DNA of 32,609 nucleotides, taken from positions 1 to 32,609 of the forward strand of contig NZ_QWKI01000043.1 in assembly GCF_009911645.1 (NCBI RefSeq). The letters run 5' to 3'. The position numbers and the translations under genes are program-made. Under the pieces are notes generated by a model, which was not told the origin of the DNA, did not search any database, and was given only the letters and a program-made list of their open reading frames with translations. Shown here piece by piece: positions 22,423-30,308 of this stretch; positions within the stretch are counted from its first letter, which is position 1; the number at the start of each line of letters is the position of its first letter. Source of the DNA: Pseudoflavonifractor sp. 60 (lineage in GTDB: Bacteria; Bacillota; Clostridia; Oscillospirales; Oscillospiraceae).

Positions 22423-24687
22423 TTAACTCCTTCCGAACAGCCGTCTGATAGGATTGCGCCCCCGGTCCTGAATCCGGCTGAAATCAGGGGGAGCCAGGTC
22501 ATACAGGTACTCGCCAAACTGCTGCTCATTGGCGAAGGGGTTCTGAAAGTGCCGCTCGATGCACTGGTAACCCGTGGGAACAAAGAACAGCAGGTCGAAG
22601 CCCACCAGGTTCAGATAGGCCAGCAGAATGCTCTCCTCCAGGGAGAGGACCTCCTCGGTGGTGTTGACCAGAATGAGCTTGGGGTTCTTTTTGGTGAAGT
22701 CGAACCGCTGGATCATCCGCAGCAGGTCCTTATTCAGGTTCAGGGCCCCGGCGATAATGGTGTACTCCACGCCCTTCTCATAGGTCCCCCGAATGGTCCG
22801 CTGGTCCAGCAGCTGCTGGAGCTTGTCCAACAGATAGTCCTGGGTCTCCGGCCGCAGGATGCCATAGGGGTAGTCTTTGTGGTTTTTGATCTTCTGCCGC
22901 AGCAGTCTGCCGTTTTTCAAAAACTGGGTCGCACTGCTTTTCATGGGGTTGGGCTCCAGGGGGTCCAGCCAGGGGACCCGGGACACCACCAGAGTGTCTG
23001 TGGTTATCAGCTTCTTAATGTCCAGCCAGTACCGGTCCACATCCCGGTCCTTCACGCCGCAAATCTTCTCCAGCAGCACGGGCAGAGTCACCGTGTCGCC
23101 GATGACTTGGAAGTTGGGGCGGTATTTCAGCTCCTGGTCCCAGAGGAGGGCGATCTCCTCGTACATGGTGCGCAGGGTGACGCTCTCCGCCTTGGCGTAC
23201 TGCCGGTTCCGGTACATCCCCGAGTCCTGGTACATCAGACTGTCCAGGTCCCGCTCCGCCTCATAGGCCGCCGTGCTCACCCGCACCTGGGTCCGCTCCA
23301 CGGGGAAGGCCTCCATGGTCAGGGAGTTCTCCCAGCGCAGCTCCAGCAGACCCGGATCCTGGAGGCAGCTCGCCCGGTTCAGGTCGGGCTGGAGCAGGAG
23401 CACATCCACCGGCAGCCTGGCCAGCAGGCGGAGGAACCGGGCCTCGTGCTGGGTTGCGCAGCCGCCGAAGAGGAGGAACACCGAGACCTCCGGCAGCTTC
23501 CAGCCCTCAAACAGCTCCCTCTGGTACCGCTTCAGCCAGCACAGCAGGTAGACCGCCTGATTGGTCCGCTTGGAGAGGCTTGTCCCCTCCCCGCCCTCCT
23601 GCACAATGTCAAGAAAGGCCCTGACCATCAGCTTCTGGAGTTCTCCGCCCCCGGGGGGCTGGATATTTTGAGCCAGTCCGGCGGCCATCTGCTCCACATT
23701 GGCGTAGTTCTGACGGCGGACGGCGGAAATTTCCTCCGGCGCGGGCACCGGGATGGAGCCGCTGACCACGCAGACCCGCCGTCCAGCCCCCTTCAGCTGC
23801 TGGTAGAAAGCGAACAGGTCGCTGGGGTAGGTCAGCCTGTCCTCCGCCCCGTACTGGGCCAGAAAGGTGTTGTAGAAAAACCGCCCGTCCTGTCCCCGGG
23901 CCTGGACGCCGGTGAGCACCTGGCTCAGCTCCGCCTTGGCCATCCAGGCATTGGTGCAGGGCTCCACCCCAGGGGGCGGGCCGTACAGCCGCTGGCGGTT
24001 CAGTTCCTGGGCGATCTGGTTTTGAATCCACTTCAGGCCGAACTCTGGGGGGAAGGGGGGCAGCTCCCCGCTCTGGTAGGCCCGGGACCAGGCCCCGGCG
24101 GGGTCCAGCCTGGCGTAAGCCCCGCCGCCCCCCCGGTCCAGCAGGGCAATGTCCGCCCCCGCCCGGGACAGGACGGTGAGAAGCTGGAGCTCATGGCCGC
24201 TCACCGCGCCGTCGTACAGAATTTTGGGCAGCTCCTCCGCCCCCAGCCGATTGACAATGCGCTCAAATTTATAGTAGAGCCAACACATATATTTCATATA
24301 CGCGTTGCGCAGAATACTCTCGGTTTTGCCCTGCCGCCTCAGGTCCTCCAGCGTCCCCGCCATCGCCCCCGCGACCCGCTCCCGCTGAGCCGGGGACATA
24401 CGGGGCAGCCACTTGGCCAGCCGCTGGTCCAAAAAGCCCCTGTCCAGCTGGAACTCCGTCCCCATCATCTCGGAGAAGTAGGCCAGTTGATTGGCGTCCG
24501 GGTTGGGGATACGTCCGTCAATGACCACACCGCTGCGCCGGGCCGCCTCGTAATACCGCTGAAAAAAGGCGGTCACCTGGGGAGATATCCCCTCAAAGCG
24601 GTAAAAATAGACGCACTTTTCACTCCGCTGGGACAGCGGAAGAAAATACTGATCCAGTTTTGTCAGGGCGGCCTGTTGAAACATCAT
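22423..24687 (-). CDS. YceG-family protein with duplicated module
   Basis: A 754-residue YceG-family protein (putative component of the Ter biosynthetic module). It appears to hold two copies of one helical module: the first ends with RNAYMKYMCW, PKILYDG and ELQLLTVLSRAGADIALLD (about residues 125-185), the second with PKLILVN, LEESILLAYLNLVGFDLLFF and VPTG (roughly 680-720). The region between is long and lacks a known motif. No signal peptide or membrane helix is evident. The same module appears in the protease fusion at 26488-27879. It is the first gene of the minus Ter operon and has a strong promoter; the ribosome site (GAGAGAGAG) is modest. Confidence 0.85.
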   Translation of the reverse strand: MMFQQAALTKLDQYFLPLSQRSEKCVYFYRFEGISPQVTAFFQRYYEAARRSGVVIDGRIPNPDANQLAYFSEMMGTEFQLDRGFLDQRLAKWLPRMSPAQRERVAGAMAGTLEDLRRQGKTESILRNAYMKYMCWLYYKFERIVNRLGAEELPKILYDGAVSGHELQLLTVLSRAGADIALLDRGGGGAYARLDPAGAWSRAYQSGELPPFPPEFGLKWIQNQIAQELNRQRLYGPPPGVEPCTNAWMAKAELSQVLTGVQARGQDGRFFYNTFLAQYGAEDRLTYPSDLFAFYQQLKGAGRRVCVVSGSIPVPAPEEISAVRRQNYANVEQMAAGLAQNIQPPGGGELQKLMVRAFLDIVQEGGEGTSLSKRTNQAVYLLCWLKRYQRELFEGWKLPEVSVFLLFGGCATQHEARFLRLLARLPVDVLLLQPDLNRASCLQDPGLLELRWENSLTMEAFPVERTQVRVSTAAYEAERDLDSLMYQDSGMYRNRQYAKAESVTLRTMYEEIALLWDQELKYRPNFQVIGDTVTLPVLLEKICGVKDRDVDRYWLDIKKLITTDTLVVSRVPWLDPLEPNPMKSSATQFLKNGRLLRQKIKNHKDYPYGILRPETQDYLLDKLQQLLDQRTIRGTYEKGVEYTIIAGALNLNKDLLRMIQRFDFTKKNPKLILVNTTEEVLSLEESILLAYLNLVGFDLLFFVPTGYQCIERHFQNPFANEQQFGEYLYDLAPPDFSRIQDRGRNPIRRLFGRS

Positions 24688-24735
24688 GGTCAGACTCTCT
24701 CTCTGTGGTCATATCTTCGGACTTGCGTTCTATTC

Positions 24736-24764
24736 ATTATAATATAAGCTATCCCCATTTTCAA
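24736..24764 (-). promoter_or_regulatory. Strong promoter of the Ter minus operon
   Basis: Minus strand TTGAAA (24759-24764), 17-bp spacer, TATAAT (24736-24741). The start site would be near 24,729, about 40 bases before the yceG-like ATG. No copy of the TGTGTTG-type repeat overlaps it. Confidence 0.85.
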
Positions 24765-24794
24765 GCCAAAAAAATAGATTCCGCCCCTCCAAGC

Positions 24795-24971
24795 TCACCC
24801 AGACGGCCGCCTCTCCGGTCCGGAGCCGCCCGCCCCCTGTCTGTCCGCCGCAGATTGGGCAAAGCGGAGGGTCTTCAAAATGGCCAGGGCGCTGTTCTGT
24901 TCCTGTTCGTTCAGCCGGGCAAAGGCGGCGTTCAGCTGAGCAAGACGGTCCTCTTCCTTGCGTGAGCTCAT
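24795..24971 (-). CDS. Small helical protein, possible antagonist of the adjacent XRE regulator
   Basis: A 58-residue protein with a good ribosome site (GGGAGGGG, 7 bases before the ATG) and its own strong promoter with a palindrome at the start site. Residues 17-40 (FARLNEQEQNSALAILKTLR) predict an amphipathic helix that resembles residues 84-107 of the divergent XRE regulator (LFGSLKPEFQDYALDQIKKL): both share F-x-x-L-x4-Q-x2-A-L-x2-(I/L)-K. The C-terminus is Gly/Arg-rich and probably disordered. It could be a dimerisation decoy like SinI for SinR, or a second oligomeric partner. No family was recognised, and coding status rests on promoter, ribosome site and the shared helix. Confidence 0.55.
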   Translation of the reverse strand: MSSRKEEDRLAQLNAAFARLNEQEQNSALAILKTLRFAQSAADRQGAGGSGPERRPSG

Positions 24972-24990
24972 CTCTGCGCCCCTCCCATTG

Positions 24991-25005
24991 TGTGTTGTAA
25001 ACACA
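24991..25005. promoter_or_regulatory. Palindromic operator at the small-gene start site
   Basis: TGTGTT (24991-24996), centre GTA, AACACA (25000-25005). It overlaps the -10 box and start site of the minus promoter at 25005-25033. The TGTGTTG core recurs in the inverted repeat at 25027-25063 and at 25072-25078. Confidence 0.6.
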
Positions 25006-25033
25006 ATATAGCACAGGCTGACGGCGTTGTCAA
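25005..25033 (-). promoter_or_regulatory. Promoter of the small divergent gene
   Basis: Minus strand TTGACA (25028-25033), 17-bp spacer, TATATT (25005-25010). The -35 lies in the left arm of the inverted repeat. Confidence 0.85.
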
Positions 25034-25063
25034 CACCGTATACTCAATTTTTTGTGTTGACAA
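25027..25063. promoter_or_regulatory. Inverted repeat holding both divergent -35 boxes
   Basis: TTGTCAACAC (25027-25036) and GTGTTGACAA (25054-25063), perfect 10-base arms with 17 bases between. Each arm contains a TTGACA -35 element of one of the two divergent promoters, so one dimeric repressor per arm, or a tetramer, could shut both. Confidence 0.75.
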
Positions 25064-25085
25064 TCCCAATTCTGTGTTGTACTAT
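25057..25085 (+). promoter_or_regulatory. Promoter of the XRE-lyase-protease operon
   Basis: TTGACA (25057-25062), 17-bp spacer, TACTAT (25080-25085), followed by ATAAA. The -10 has 4 of 6 consensus bases; a shifted TATATA is an alternative. Confidence 0.7.
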
Positions 25086-25124
25086 ATAAATAATTTTATT
25101 CTCCGCAGGCAAGGAGGTTATGAG

Positions 25125-25457
25125 ATGCCGGCCAGCAGAATCAGACTTGTACGGGAGGCCCTCAATCTATCCCAGCGTGAGTTTGGAGAAAAATTAGGGG
25201 TCAGCCGCGACGTGATCAGCAACATTGAATATGGACGGGTACAGCCCAAAAAGCTCCTGCTCCAGCACCTGTGCCAGCAGTACAAGGTAAATCCCCACTG
25301 GCTGGAGACGGGGGAGGGCGCCATGTTTGACAGCGGCCCGGCCTCCGGCGACCGGTTTGGCGAGGCGCTGACCCTGTTCGGCTCCCTCAAGCCGGAGTTT
25401 CAGGACTACGCCCTGGACCAGATCAAAAAGCTGGCCGAGCTTCAGGACAAATACTAG
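25125..25457 (+). CDS. XRE-family transcriptional regulator
   Basis: A 110-residue regulator. Residues about 5-60 form a Cro/C1-type helix-turn-helix (LSQREFGEKLGVSRDVISNIEYGR, core at 15-38) followed by a phage-repressor-like PHWLETGEGAMF segment. The C-terminal helix (about 84-108) likely mediates dimerisation. AAGGAGG precedes the ATG by 8 bases; no in-frame start upstream has a site. It is the first gene of the plus Ter operon and its promoter overlaps an inverted repeat also covering the divergent promoter, so it most likely controls itself and the small divergent gene, and perhaps the Ter operons. The regulated signal is unknown. Confidence 0.9.
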   Translation: MPASRIRLVREALNLSQREFGEKLGVSRDVISNIEYGRVQPKKLLLQHLCQQYKVNPHWLETGEGAMFDSGPASGDRFGEALTLFGSLKPEFQDYALDQIKKLAELQDKY

Positions 25458-25473
25458 GAAGGGATTTTTCGCC

Positions 25474-26451
25474 ATGAATCAGATCATCACGGGCTACGAT
25501 GTGGGGGCGCTGATGTACTCCCCCGCCAACGCCCACACCGGCATTGTGGACGCCTTACAGCAGGAGCGCTATCCCCGGCCCTTCTCCCTGGCCTTCTGTC
25601 TGGAGGACACGGTGCGGGAGGAGGCGGTGGAGGAGGCGGAGCGGACCCTCTGCCGCACTCTGGAGCGGATCTCCGCCGCCCGGGCAGAGGGTCCCTTCTA
25701 CCTGCCCCTGATCTTTGTCCGGGTCCGCTCCCCCCGGCAGCTGGACAGGCTCTGCACCCGCTTCGCCCCCTTTGCCCCCATCCTCACCGGCTTTATCCTG
25801 CCCAAATTTTTCGTAGAGAACTGCGATGCTTACATCCAAATCATACAGCGGGCCGCGGCGGCGGGGCTGGAGTGGCGCTATATGCCCATCTTCGAGTCCC
25901 CGTCCATGATCGACCTGCACACCCGGCACCGCCAGCTGGAGCAGGTGCGGGACGCCCTGGACTCTGTGTCGGACCGGATTCTGAACATTCGGGTGGGAGG
26001 CGCCGACCTGTCCCACGCCTTCGGCCTGCGCCGGCACGTGGACAACACCATCTACGACCTGCGGCCGGTGGCCGATGTGCTCAGCGATCTGGCCGCCGTC
26101 TTCGCCCGGCAGTACATCGTGTCGGGTCCGGTGTGGGAGTACTACGCCGGCGAGGGCTGGGACGCCGGTCTGCGCCGGGAGGTGGAGCTGGATATGCTGT
26201 GCGGCTTCACCGGTAAGACGGTGATCCACCCCAGCCAGATCCCCGTGGTCAACGACTGCCTGAAGGTCTCCGCCGCCGACTACCAGGACGCCCGGCAGAT
26301 CATGAGCTGGGACCCCCACAATCCCCGCCTGGTGGCCGCCAGCACCGGTGGGACCCGCATGAACGAGTACAAGACCCACTCCCGCTGGGCCGAACGGGTC
26401 CTCCAGCTGGCCCGGAGATACGGCGTCCAGGAGGAGAGCATTTCCAGGTGA
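25474..26451 (+). CDS. CitE-like C-C bond lyase of the Ter cluster
   Basis: A 325-residue TIM-barrel protein of the HpcH/HpaI-CitE superfamily, close to the C-C_Bond_Lyase family found in Ter clusters. FCLEDTV (41-47) matches the metal-binding L-E-D of CitE, RVRSP (about 107-111) the CoA/substrate arginine strand, and TVIHPSQIPVVN the conserved C-terminal IHPSQI block. It should catalyse a lyase or aldolase-type reaction with magnesium; the substrate is unknown, and in these clusters it is proposed to supply a building block for a nucleoside-like compound. AGGAAGGG precedes the ATG. It begins 16 bases after the XRE gene and is followed by the protease fusion. Confidence 0.88.
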   Translation: MNQIITGYDVGALMYSPANAHTGIVDALQQERYPRPFSLAFCLEDTVREEAVEEAERTLCRTLERISAARAEGPFYLPLIFVRVRSPRQLDRLCTRFAPFAPILTGFILPKFFVENCDAYIQIIQRAAAAGLEWRYMPIFESPSMIDLHTRHRQLEQVRDALDSVSDRILNIRVGGADLSHAFGLRRHVDNTIYDLRPVADVLSDLAAVFARQYIVSGPVWEYYAGEGWDAGLRREVELDMLCGFTGKTVIHPSQIPVVNDCLKVSAADYQDARQIMSWDPHNPRLVAASTGGTRMNEYKTHSRWAERVLQLARRYGVQEESISR

Positions 26452-26487
26452 CAGACCCGAGAAAGATTGACAAGGGAGCGCCGCGCT

Positions 26488-27879
26488 ATGAACGATCAGC
26501 TGTTTCAAACGTCAGCCCGGATTCCCTCCGGCGACCCGCTGGAGGAGTTTATGCTGCTCAACGGGAGATACTCCAACTTTACAAAAGAGACCTTCTTCAT
26601 CCGCTGCGCCAGCGGGCAGAATTGTGAGGCCGACGCGGCCCGTCTGCGCACCTGGGCCGGTCAGAACGGGGGCCGGGGATATGTCTTCACCCCTGCCCTC
26701 AGCTCCTACCTGCCCGCCCCCCAGGTGGAGAAGTATGTGGCCCTGTACCAGGGGGGGCAGATCAGCTTTCCCTTCCACTTTGCCAATCCCATCTGGCAGG
26801 AGACCCTGGAGCGCAGCTTTGATCGGATCGTGGACCTGTTCCAGCACGTCCGCGGACGCAGCGAGGCGGCCATTGTGCGCAACTTTTCGGTAAAAATCCT
26901 CTGCTGGATGGATACATATTTTCCAAAACTCTTTGTGGAGACCCGGAAGATGAACCGCTTCCCCAAGTTCGCCTGCGGCGGACAGCTCAAGCTGGCGGAG
27001 TACCTGTTTTTATATCTGCTGTTCCTCATGGGGTGTGACGTGCTGTACATCAGCCCCACGGGGGAGGCGGCGGTGGAGTCCCCGGAGCTGCTGGCCCTGT
27101 CCGCCCCCGCCCGCAGCGTCCAGGCTCCGCCTGCCGCCCCGGTCCTGTCCCCTGCCCCCCAGCCCGTCCCGGCGGGAAGGCCCGTCATCTCCATGGACCG
27201 CATCCGCCGGCCTGAGCGGCACCCTGTCCCGCCCCCGGTCCGGCCCGCCCCCCCGGTCCCCTCTGCCCCTGCGGCCCGGCCCGCTGTCTCCGCCGGGAGG
27301 CCCCGGGAACCCCTGGAGTTTGAGGAGCTGGCAAAGCGGGCCTCCTCGGTGGTCATGCTGAAAATCTTCGACCAGGACGGCCAGTGTCTCAAAACGGGCT
27401 CCGGGGTCATCATCAGCGACAAGGGCTACGTGCTCACTAACCTCCACGTGGTCAATGGCGGCCACCACTACGGCATCCTCCTGGAGGAGGAGAGCGACAT
27501 TTTCTACACCAATGAGCTGATCAAATACCATCCGGACTACGACCTGGCGGTGCTGCGCATGGACAAGCGCCGCGCCCCCATCCCCATCTCCCAAAATCCC
27601 GGCGGACTGGTCCGGGGGCAGAAGGTGGTGGCCATCGGCAGTCCCCTGGGGCTGTTCAACTCGGTATCCGACGGCATCATCTCCGGCTTCCGGGAACTGG
27701 AAAAGGTGTCCATGATCCAGTTCACCGCCCCCGTCTCCCACGGCAGCAGCGGCGGCGCTCTGCTGGACATGTACGGGGAGCTCATCGGCCTGATTACCGG
27801 GGGCTATAACGACGGGCAGAACCTGAATCTGGCCGTGGGCTATCAGACCATAACCCAGTTTGCCCGGGGCCTCTTCTGA
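26488..27879 (+). CDS. YceG-like module fused to a trypsin-like (HtrA-type) serine protease
   Basis: A 463-residue, three-part protein. Residues 1-200 repeat the YceG module: RNFSVKILCW (131-140), FPKFACGG (158-165), LKLAEYLFLYLLFLMGCDVLY and ISPTG (188-192). Residues 200-275 are a Pro/Ala-rich linker. Residues 280-463 form an S1C/HtrA-type protease without PDZ domain, with the triad His320 (LTNLHVV), Asp352 (YDLAVLRM) and Ser421 (HGSSGGALLD) all present. No signal peptide is seen, so it is probably cytoplasmic or bound to YceG-family partners. AAGGGAGCG precedes the ATG at 26488; an earlier in-frame ATG at 26467 has no site. It ends the plus Ter operon before a bidirectional terminator. Confidence 0.9.
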   Translation: MNDQLFQTSARIPSGDPLEEFMLLNGRYSNFTKETFFIRCASGQNCEADAARLRTWAGQNGGRGYVFTPALSSYLPAPQVEKYVALYQGGQISFPFHFANPIWQETLERSFDRIVDLFQHVRGRSEAAIVRNFSVKILCWMDTYFPKLFVETRKMNRFPKFACGGQLKLAEYLFLYLLFLMGCDVLYISPTGEAAVESPELLALSAPARSVQAPPAAPVLSPAPQPVPAGRPVISMDRIRRPERHPVPPPVRPAPPVPSAPAARPAVSAGRPREPLEFEELAKRASSVVMLKIFDQDGQCLKTGSGVIISDKGYVLTNLHVVNGGHHYGILLEEESDIFYTNELIKYHPDYDLAVLRMDKRRAPIPISQNPGGLVRGQKVVAIGSPLGLFNSVSDGIISGFRELEKVSMIQFTAPVSHGSSGGALLDMYGELIGLITGGYNDGQNLNLAVGYQTITQFARGLF

Positions 27880-27887
27880 ACTCCATC

Positions 27888-27926
27888 AAAAATCCTCTGG
27901 AAACGGTCCGTCTCCAGAGGATTTTT
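27888..27926. terminator. Bidirectional terminator between the Ter island and phoR
   Basis: Perfect 14-bp stem AAAAATCCTCTGGA/TCCAGAGGATTTTT (27888-27901 with 27913-27926, 11-base loop). The A and T runs within the arms let it serve both the protease gene (plus) and phoR (minus, stop at 27933). Confidence 0.93.
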
Positions 27927-27932
27927 CCATGT

Positions 27933-29585
27933 TCAGGCCAGGGGGAGGGTCACGGTCACGGCGGTGCCCGCCCCGGGGGTACTCTCCAGGGACAGCGTCC
28001 CGCCGTGGTACTGGACAATGTGCTTCACAATGGACAGCCCCAGCCCCGTGCCGCCGGAGGCCTTGGAGCGGCTCTTGTCAACTCGGAAAAACCGCTGAAA
28101 CACCCGGTCCTGATCCTCCGGCGGGATGCCGATGCCGGTGTCCTGAACCCGGACCTGGGCCTGTCCCCTCTCTTCCCAGACGCAGACGTCCACGCTGCCC
28201 CCCTCCACATTGTATTTGATGGCGTTGTCACACAGGTTGTAGACCATCTCATGGAGAAAACCGGTCGCCCCCAGCACCTGGACGTGCTCCCCTGTAACCG
28301 TTAGGCGCACCCCTTTCCGGGCGGCCTGGTCCTCCAGCCCCGCCGCCGTCTGCTCTGCCAGCTCCAGCAGATCCACCGGCTCCCGGGGCAGGGGGACCCC
28401 CTCGTCCAGCTGGGACAGGTGAATGATGTCCTCCACCAGGGCCACCAGCCGGGCCGCCTCCCGGTGGATCAGGCCGGAGAACTGGGGCACGTCCTCCGGG
28501 CGGACCAGCCCGTTTTGCAGCAGCTCCGCACTACCCAGAATGGATTGCAGCGGCGTTTTCAGCTCGTGGGACACGTTGGCGGTGAACTCCCGGCGGCTGC
28601 GCTCGGCGGCGGCCTGCTCCGTCACGTCGAAGGCCAGCAGCACCGTACCGGCGGCGGCGTCCTCCGACGCAATGCGGCTGATATCCAGCTGAAATTCCCG
28701 GCCGCCCCGCTCCATCCGGGTCTGGCTGTGTCCTGTCTCTTGGGCCCCCTGGATGGTCTGGGCCAGCGTCCCGCGCTCCAGAGGCCCCTCCCCGCCGAAG
28801 ATGCGCCGGGCCGCCGGGTTGATGCTTAAAATCTCCCCGCCGTCGTCCAGCAGGATCAGGCCCTCCCGCATATGGCGGGTGACCTGTTCAAATTCGTCCG
28901 TCTTCTTTTGCAGGTCCCGCAGCTGCCCGGCAATCTGCTGGCGCTGCTGGTGGATGCGGCTGAGCAGAGGGGTCAGCTCCTCGTAGGCGTCGTTCTCCAG
29001 GGGATTGTCCAGGTCCAGAGCGTTGAGGGGCCGGACAATCTTCTTCGCCATCCCCCGGGCCAGCACGGCGGAGAGGATGACGGCCAGCATCCCCACCAGC
29101 AAAATGGGCTGGAGCATGGCCAGCACCAGGGCGGGCAGCGTCATCTGGCTGGCCGAGATGCGCAGTACTGTCCCGTCCCGTAGGGCCCGGGCGTAGTATA
29201 CCGTCCGCCGGGTCAGGGTCGCGGAGCTGCGCACGCTGCTGCCTTCCCCGCTGGCAAAGGCCTCCCGGATCTCCTCCCGGTCCCCGTGGTTCTCCATGGT
29301 CCCGGCCTCCTCCGCCGTGTCGAAGAGCACTGTTCCGGCGGAGTCGACCCAGGTCAGCCGGTAGTCAGGGGCCCAGCTGTAGCGGTAATCCGGGCCGGAC
29401 AGCAGCTCCAGATACCTCTTCCCCTGCTCCTCGACCCCATAGGCGGCCAGCCGCAGCTCGTCCCGCAGCTGCTGCTCCTGCACCGACCGAAAGTAGCCGG
29501 ACAGTCCCCCCATGGCCACGGCCAGGCTGGCCAGCAGCACCGCCGCCGCCACGGTCAGGGTGGAACGAAAAATTCTTTTGGTCAT
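27933..29585 (-). CDS. phoR: PhoR-type sensor histidine kinase
   Basis: A 550-residue membrane kinase. Membrane helices at about 10-30 and 155-177 flank an external sensor domain; the segment at 178-240 looks like a HAMP-type region, and 240-325 a PAS domain. HisKA has the phospho-acceptor His340 (NVSHELKTPLQ); the ATPase domain has N box NLCDNAIKYN (450-459), DTGIGIP (482-488) and GGTGLGLSIVKH (511-522). It phosphorylates the adjacent response regulator. The start ATG overlaps the regulator stop as ATGA and is preceded by a GGAGGG site. Next to NptA and a PhoP, phosphate sensing is the likely job; specificity is inferred from context. Confidence 0.93.
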   Translation of the reverse strand: MTKRIFRSTLTVAAAVLLASLAVAMGGLSGYFRSVQEQQLRDELRLAAYGVEEQGKRYLELLSGPDYRYSWAPDYRLTWVDSAGTVLFDTAEEAGTMENHGDREEIREAFASGEGSSVRSSATLTRRTVYYARALRDGTVLRISASQMTLPALVLAMLQPILLVGMLAVILSAVLARGMAKKIVRPLNALDLDNPLENDAYEELTPLLSRIHQQRQQIAGQLRDLQKKTDEFEQVTRHMREGLILLDDGGEILSINPAARRIFGGEGPLERGTLAQTIQGAQETGHSQTRMERGGREFQLDISRIASEDAAAGTVLLAFDVTEQAAAERSRREFTANVSHELKTPLQSILGSAELLQNGLVRPEDVPQFSGLIHREAARLVALVEDIIHLSQLDEGVPLPREPVDLLELAEQTAAGLEDQAARKGVRLTVTGEHVQVLGATGFLHEMVYNLCDNAIKYNVEGGSVDVCVWEERGQAQVRVQDTGIGIPPEDQDRVFQRFFRVDKSRSKASGGTGLGLSIVKHIVQYHGGTLSLESTPGAGTAVTVTLPLA

Positions 29586-30247
29586 GGTTTTCCCTCCAGA
29601 CGGTAGCCCACATTCCGGACCGTCTCAATCATCCCCCCACAGGGGCCCAGCTTCTGCCGCAGATTTTTGACGTGCATATCCACCGTTCGGGTCTCCCCCA
29701 CGTACTCCGTCCCCCAGACGCAGGAAAGCAGCCGCTCCCGGGTCAGGGCCACGCCGGGGGCGGAGAGGAACAGCCGCAGCAGCTCAAACTCCTTGTAGGT
29801 GAGGGTGACCCGCTCCCCCTCCGCCGTCACGGTGCGCTCCGCCAGGTCCATCACCAATCCCTTCCGCCGCAGCACCTGTTCCTCCCGCTGGGGCCGGTAC
29901 CGGCGCAGCACCGCCTTGACCCGGGAGACCATCTCCATCATGCCGAAGGGTTTGACCAGATAGTCGTCCGCCCCCAGGTCCAGGCTCTGGATCTTGTCGA
30001 ACTCGGTTCCTTTGGCGGTGGCCATAATCACAGGGATATCACTGGAGGTCCGCAGCTGCCGCAGCAGCTCAACTCCGCTCTGGCCGGGGAGCATCACATC
30101 TAAAATCACCAGCTCGGGCCGTCCGGTCTCCAGCGCTCTCAAAAAGTCGTCTCCGCCGGCAAAGCCCTGGACCTCAAAGCCGGCGGAGCTCAAGGCGTAC
30201 AGCTCCAGGCTCCGGATGCTGTCGTCGTCCTCCACACAGTAGATCAT
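29582..30247 (-). CDS. phoP: PhoP/PhoB-type response regulator
   Basis: A 221-residue OmpR/PhoB-family regulator. The receiver domain has acidic pocket E6-D7-D8 (CVEDDDS), phospho-acceptor Asp50 (VILDVMLPG), Thr77 and Lys99 (YLVKPFG). The C-terminal winged helix (about 125-221) includes LTYKEFELLRLFL and RTVDMHVKNLRQKL. The start at 30247 follows AAGGAGGGG by 5 bases; the longer frame has no site and covers the promoter at 30270-30298. It overlaps phoR by 4 bases and follows the nptA gene by 61 bases. PhoP-box repeats upstream of nptA suggest the target. Confidence 0.95.
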   Translation of the reverse strand: MIYCVEDDDSIRSLELYALSSAGFEVQGFAGGDDFLRALETGRPELVILDVMLPGQSGVELLRQLRTSSDIPVIMATAKGTEFDKIQSLDLGADDYLVKPFGMMEMVSRVKAVLRRYRPQREEQVLRRKGLVMDLAERTVTAEGERVTLTYKEFELLRLFLSAPGVALTRERLLSCVWGTEYVGETRTVDMHVKNLRQKLGPCGGMIETVRNVGYRLEGKP

Positions 30248-30269
30248 AGGATCCCCTCCTTGCGGCTCT

Positions 30270-30298
30270 ATCATACCACAGTCCGCCCCCGCAAGCAA
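30270..30298 (-). promoter_or_regulatory. Internal promoter of phoP-phoR
   Basis: Minus strand TTGCTT (30293-30298), 17-bp spacer, TATGAT (30270-30275). It would give a short leader (about 16 bases) before phoP and allow expression apart from nptA. Confidence 0.65.
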
Positions 30299-30308
30299 CG
30301 CGGCCCCA

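Noticed and set aside
20131..24747. Two plus-strand frames of more than 700 codons opposite terD, telA and yceG-like genes
   Set aside because: Same shadow-coding composition. The opposite strand carries recognisable families with proper ribosome sites.
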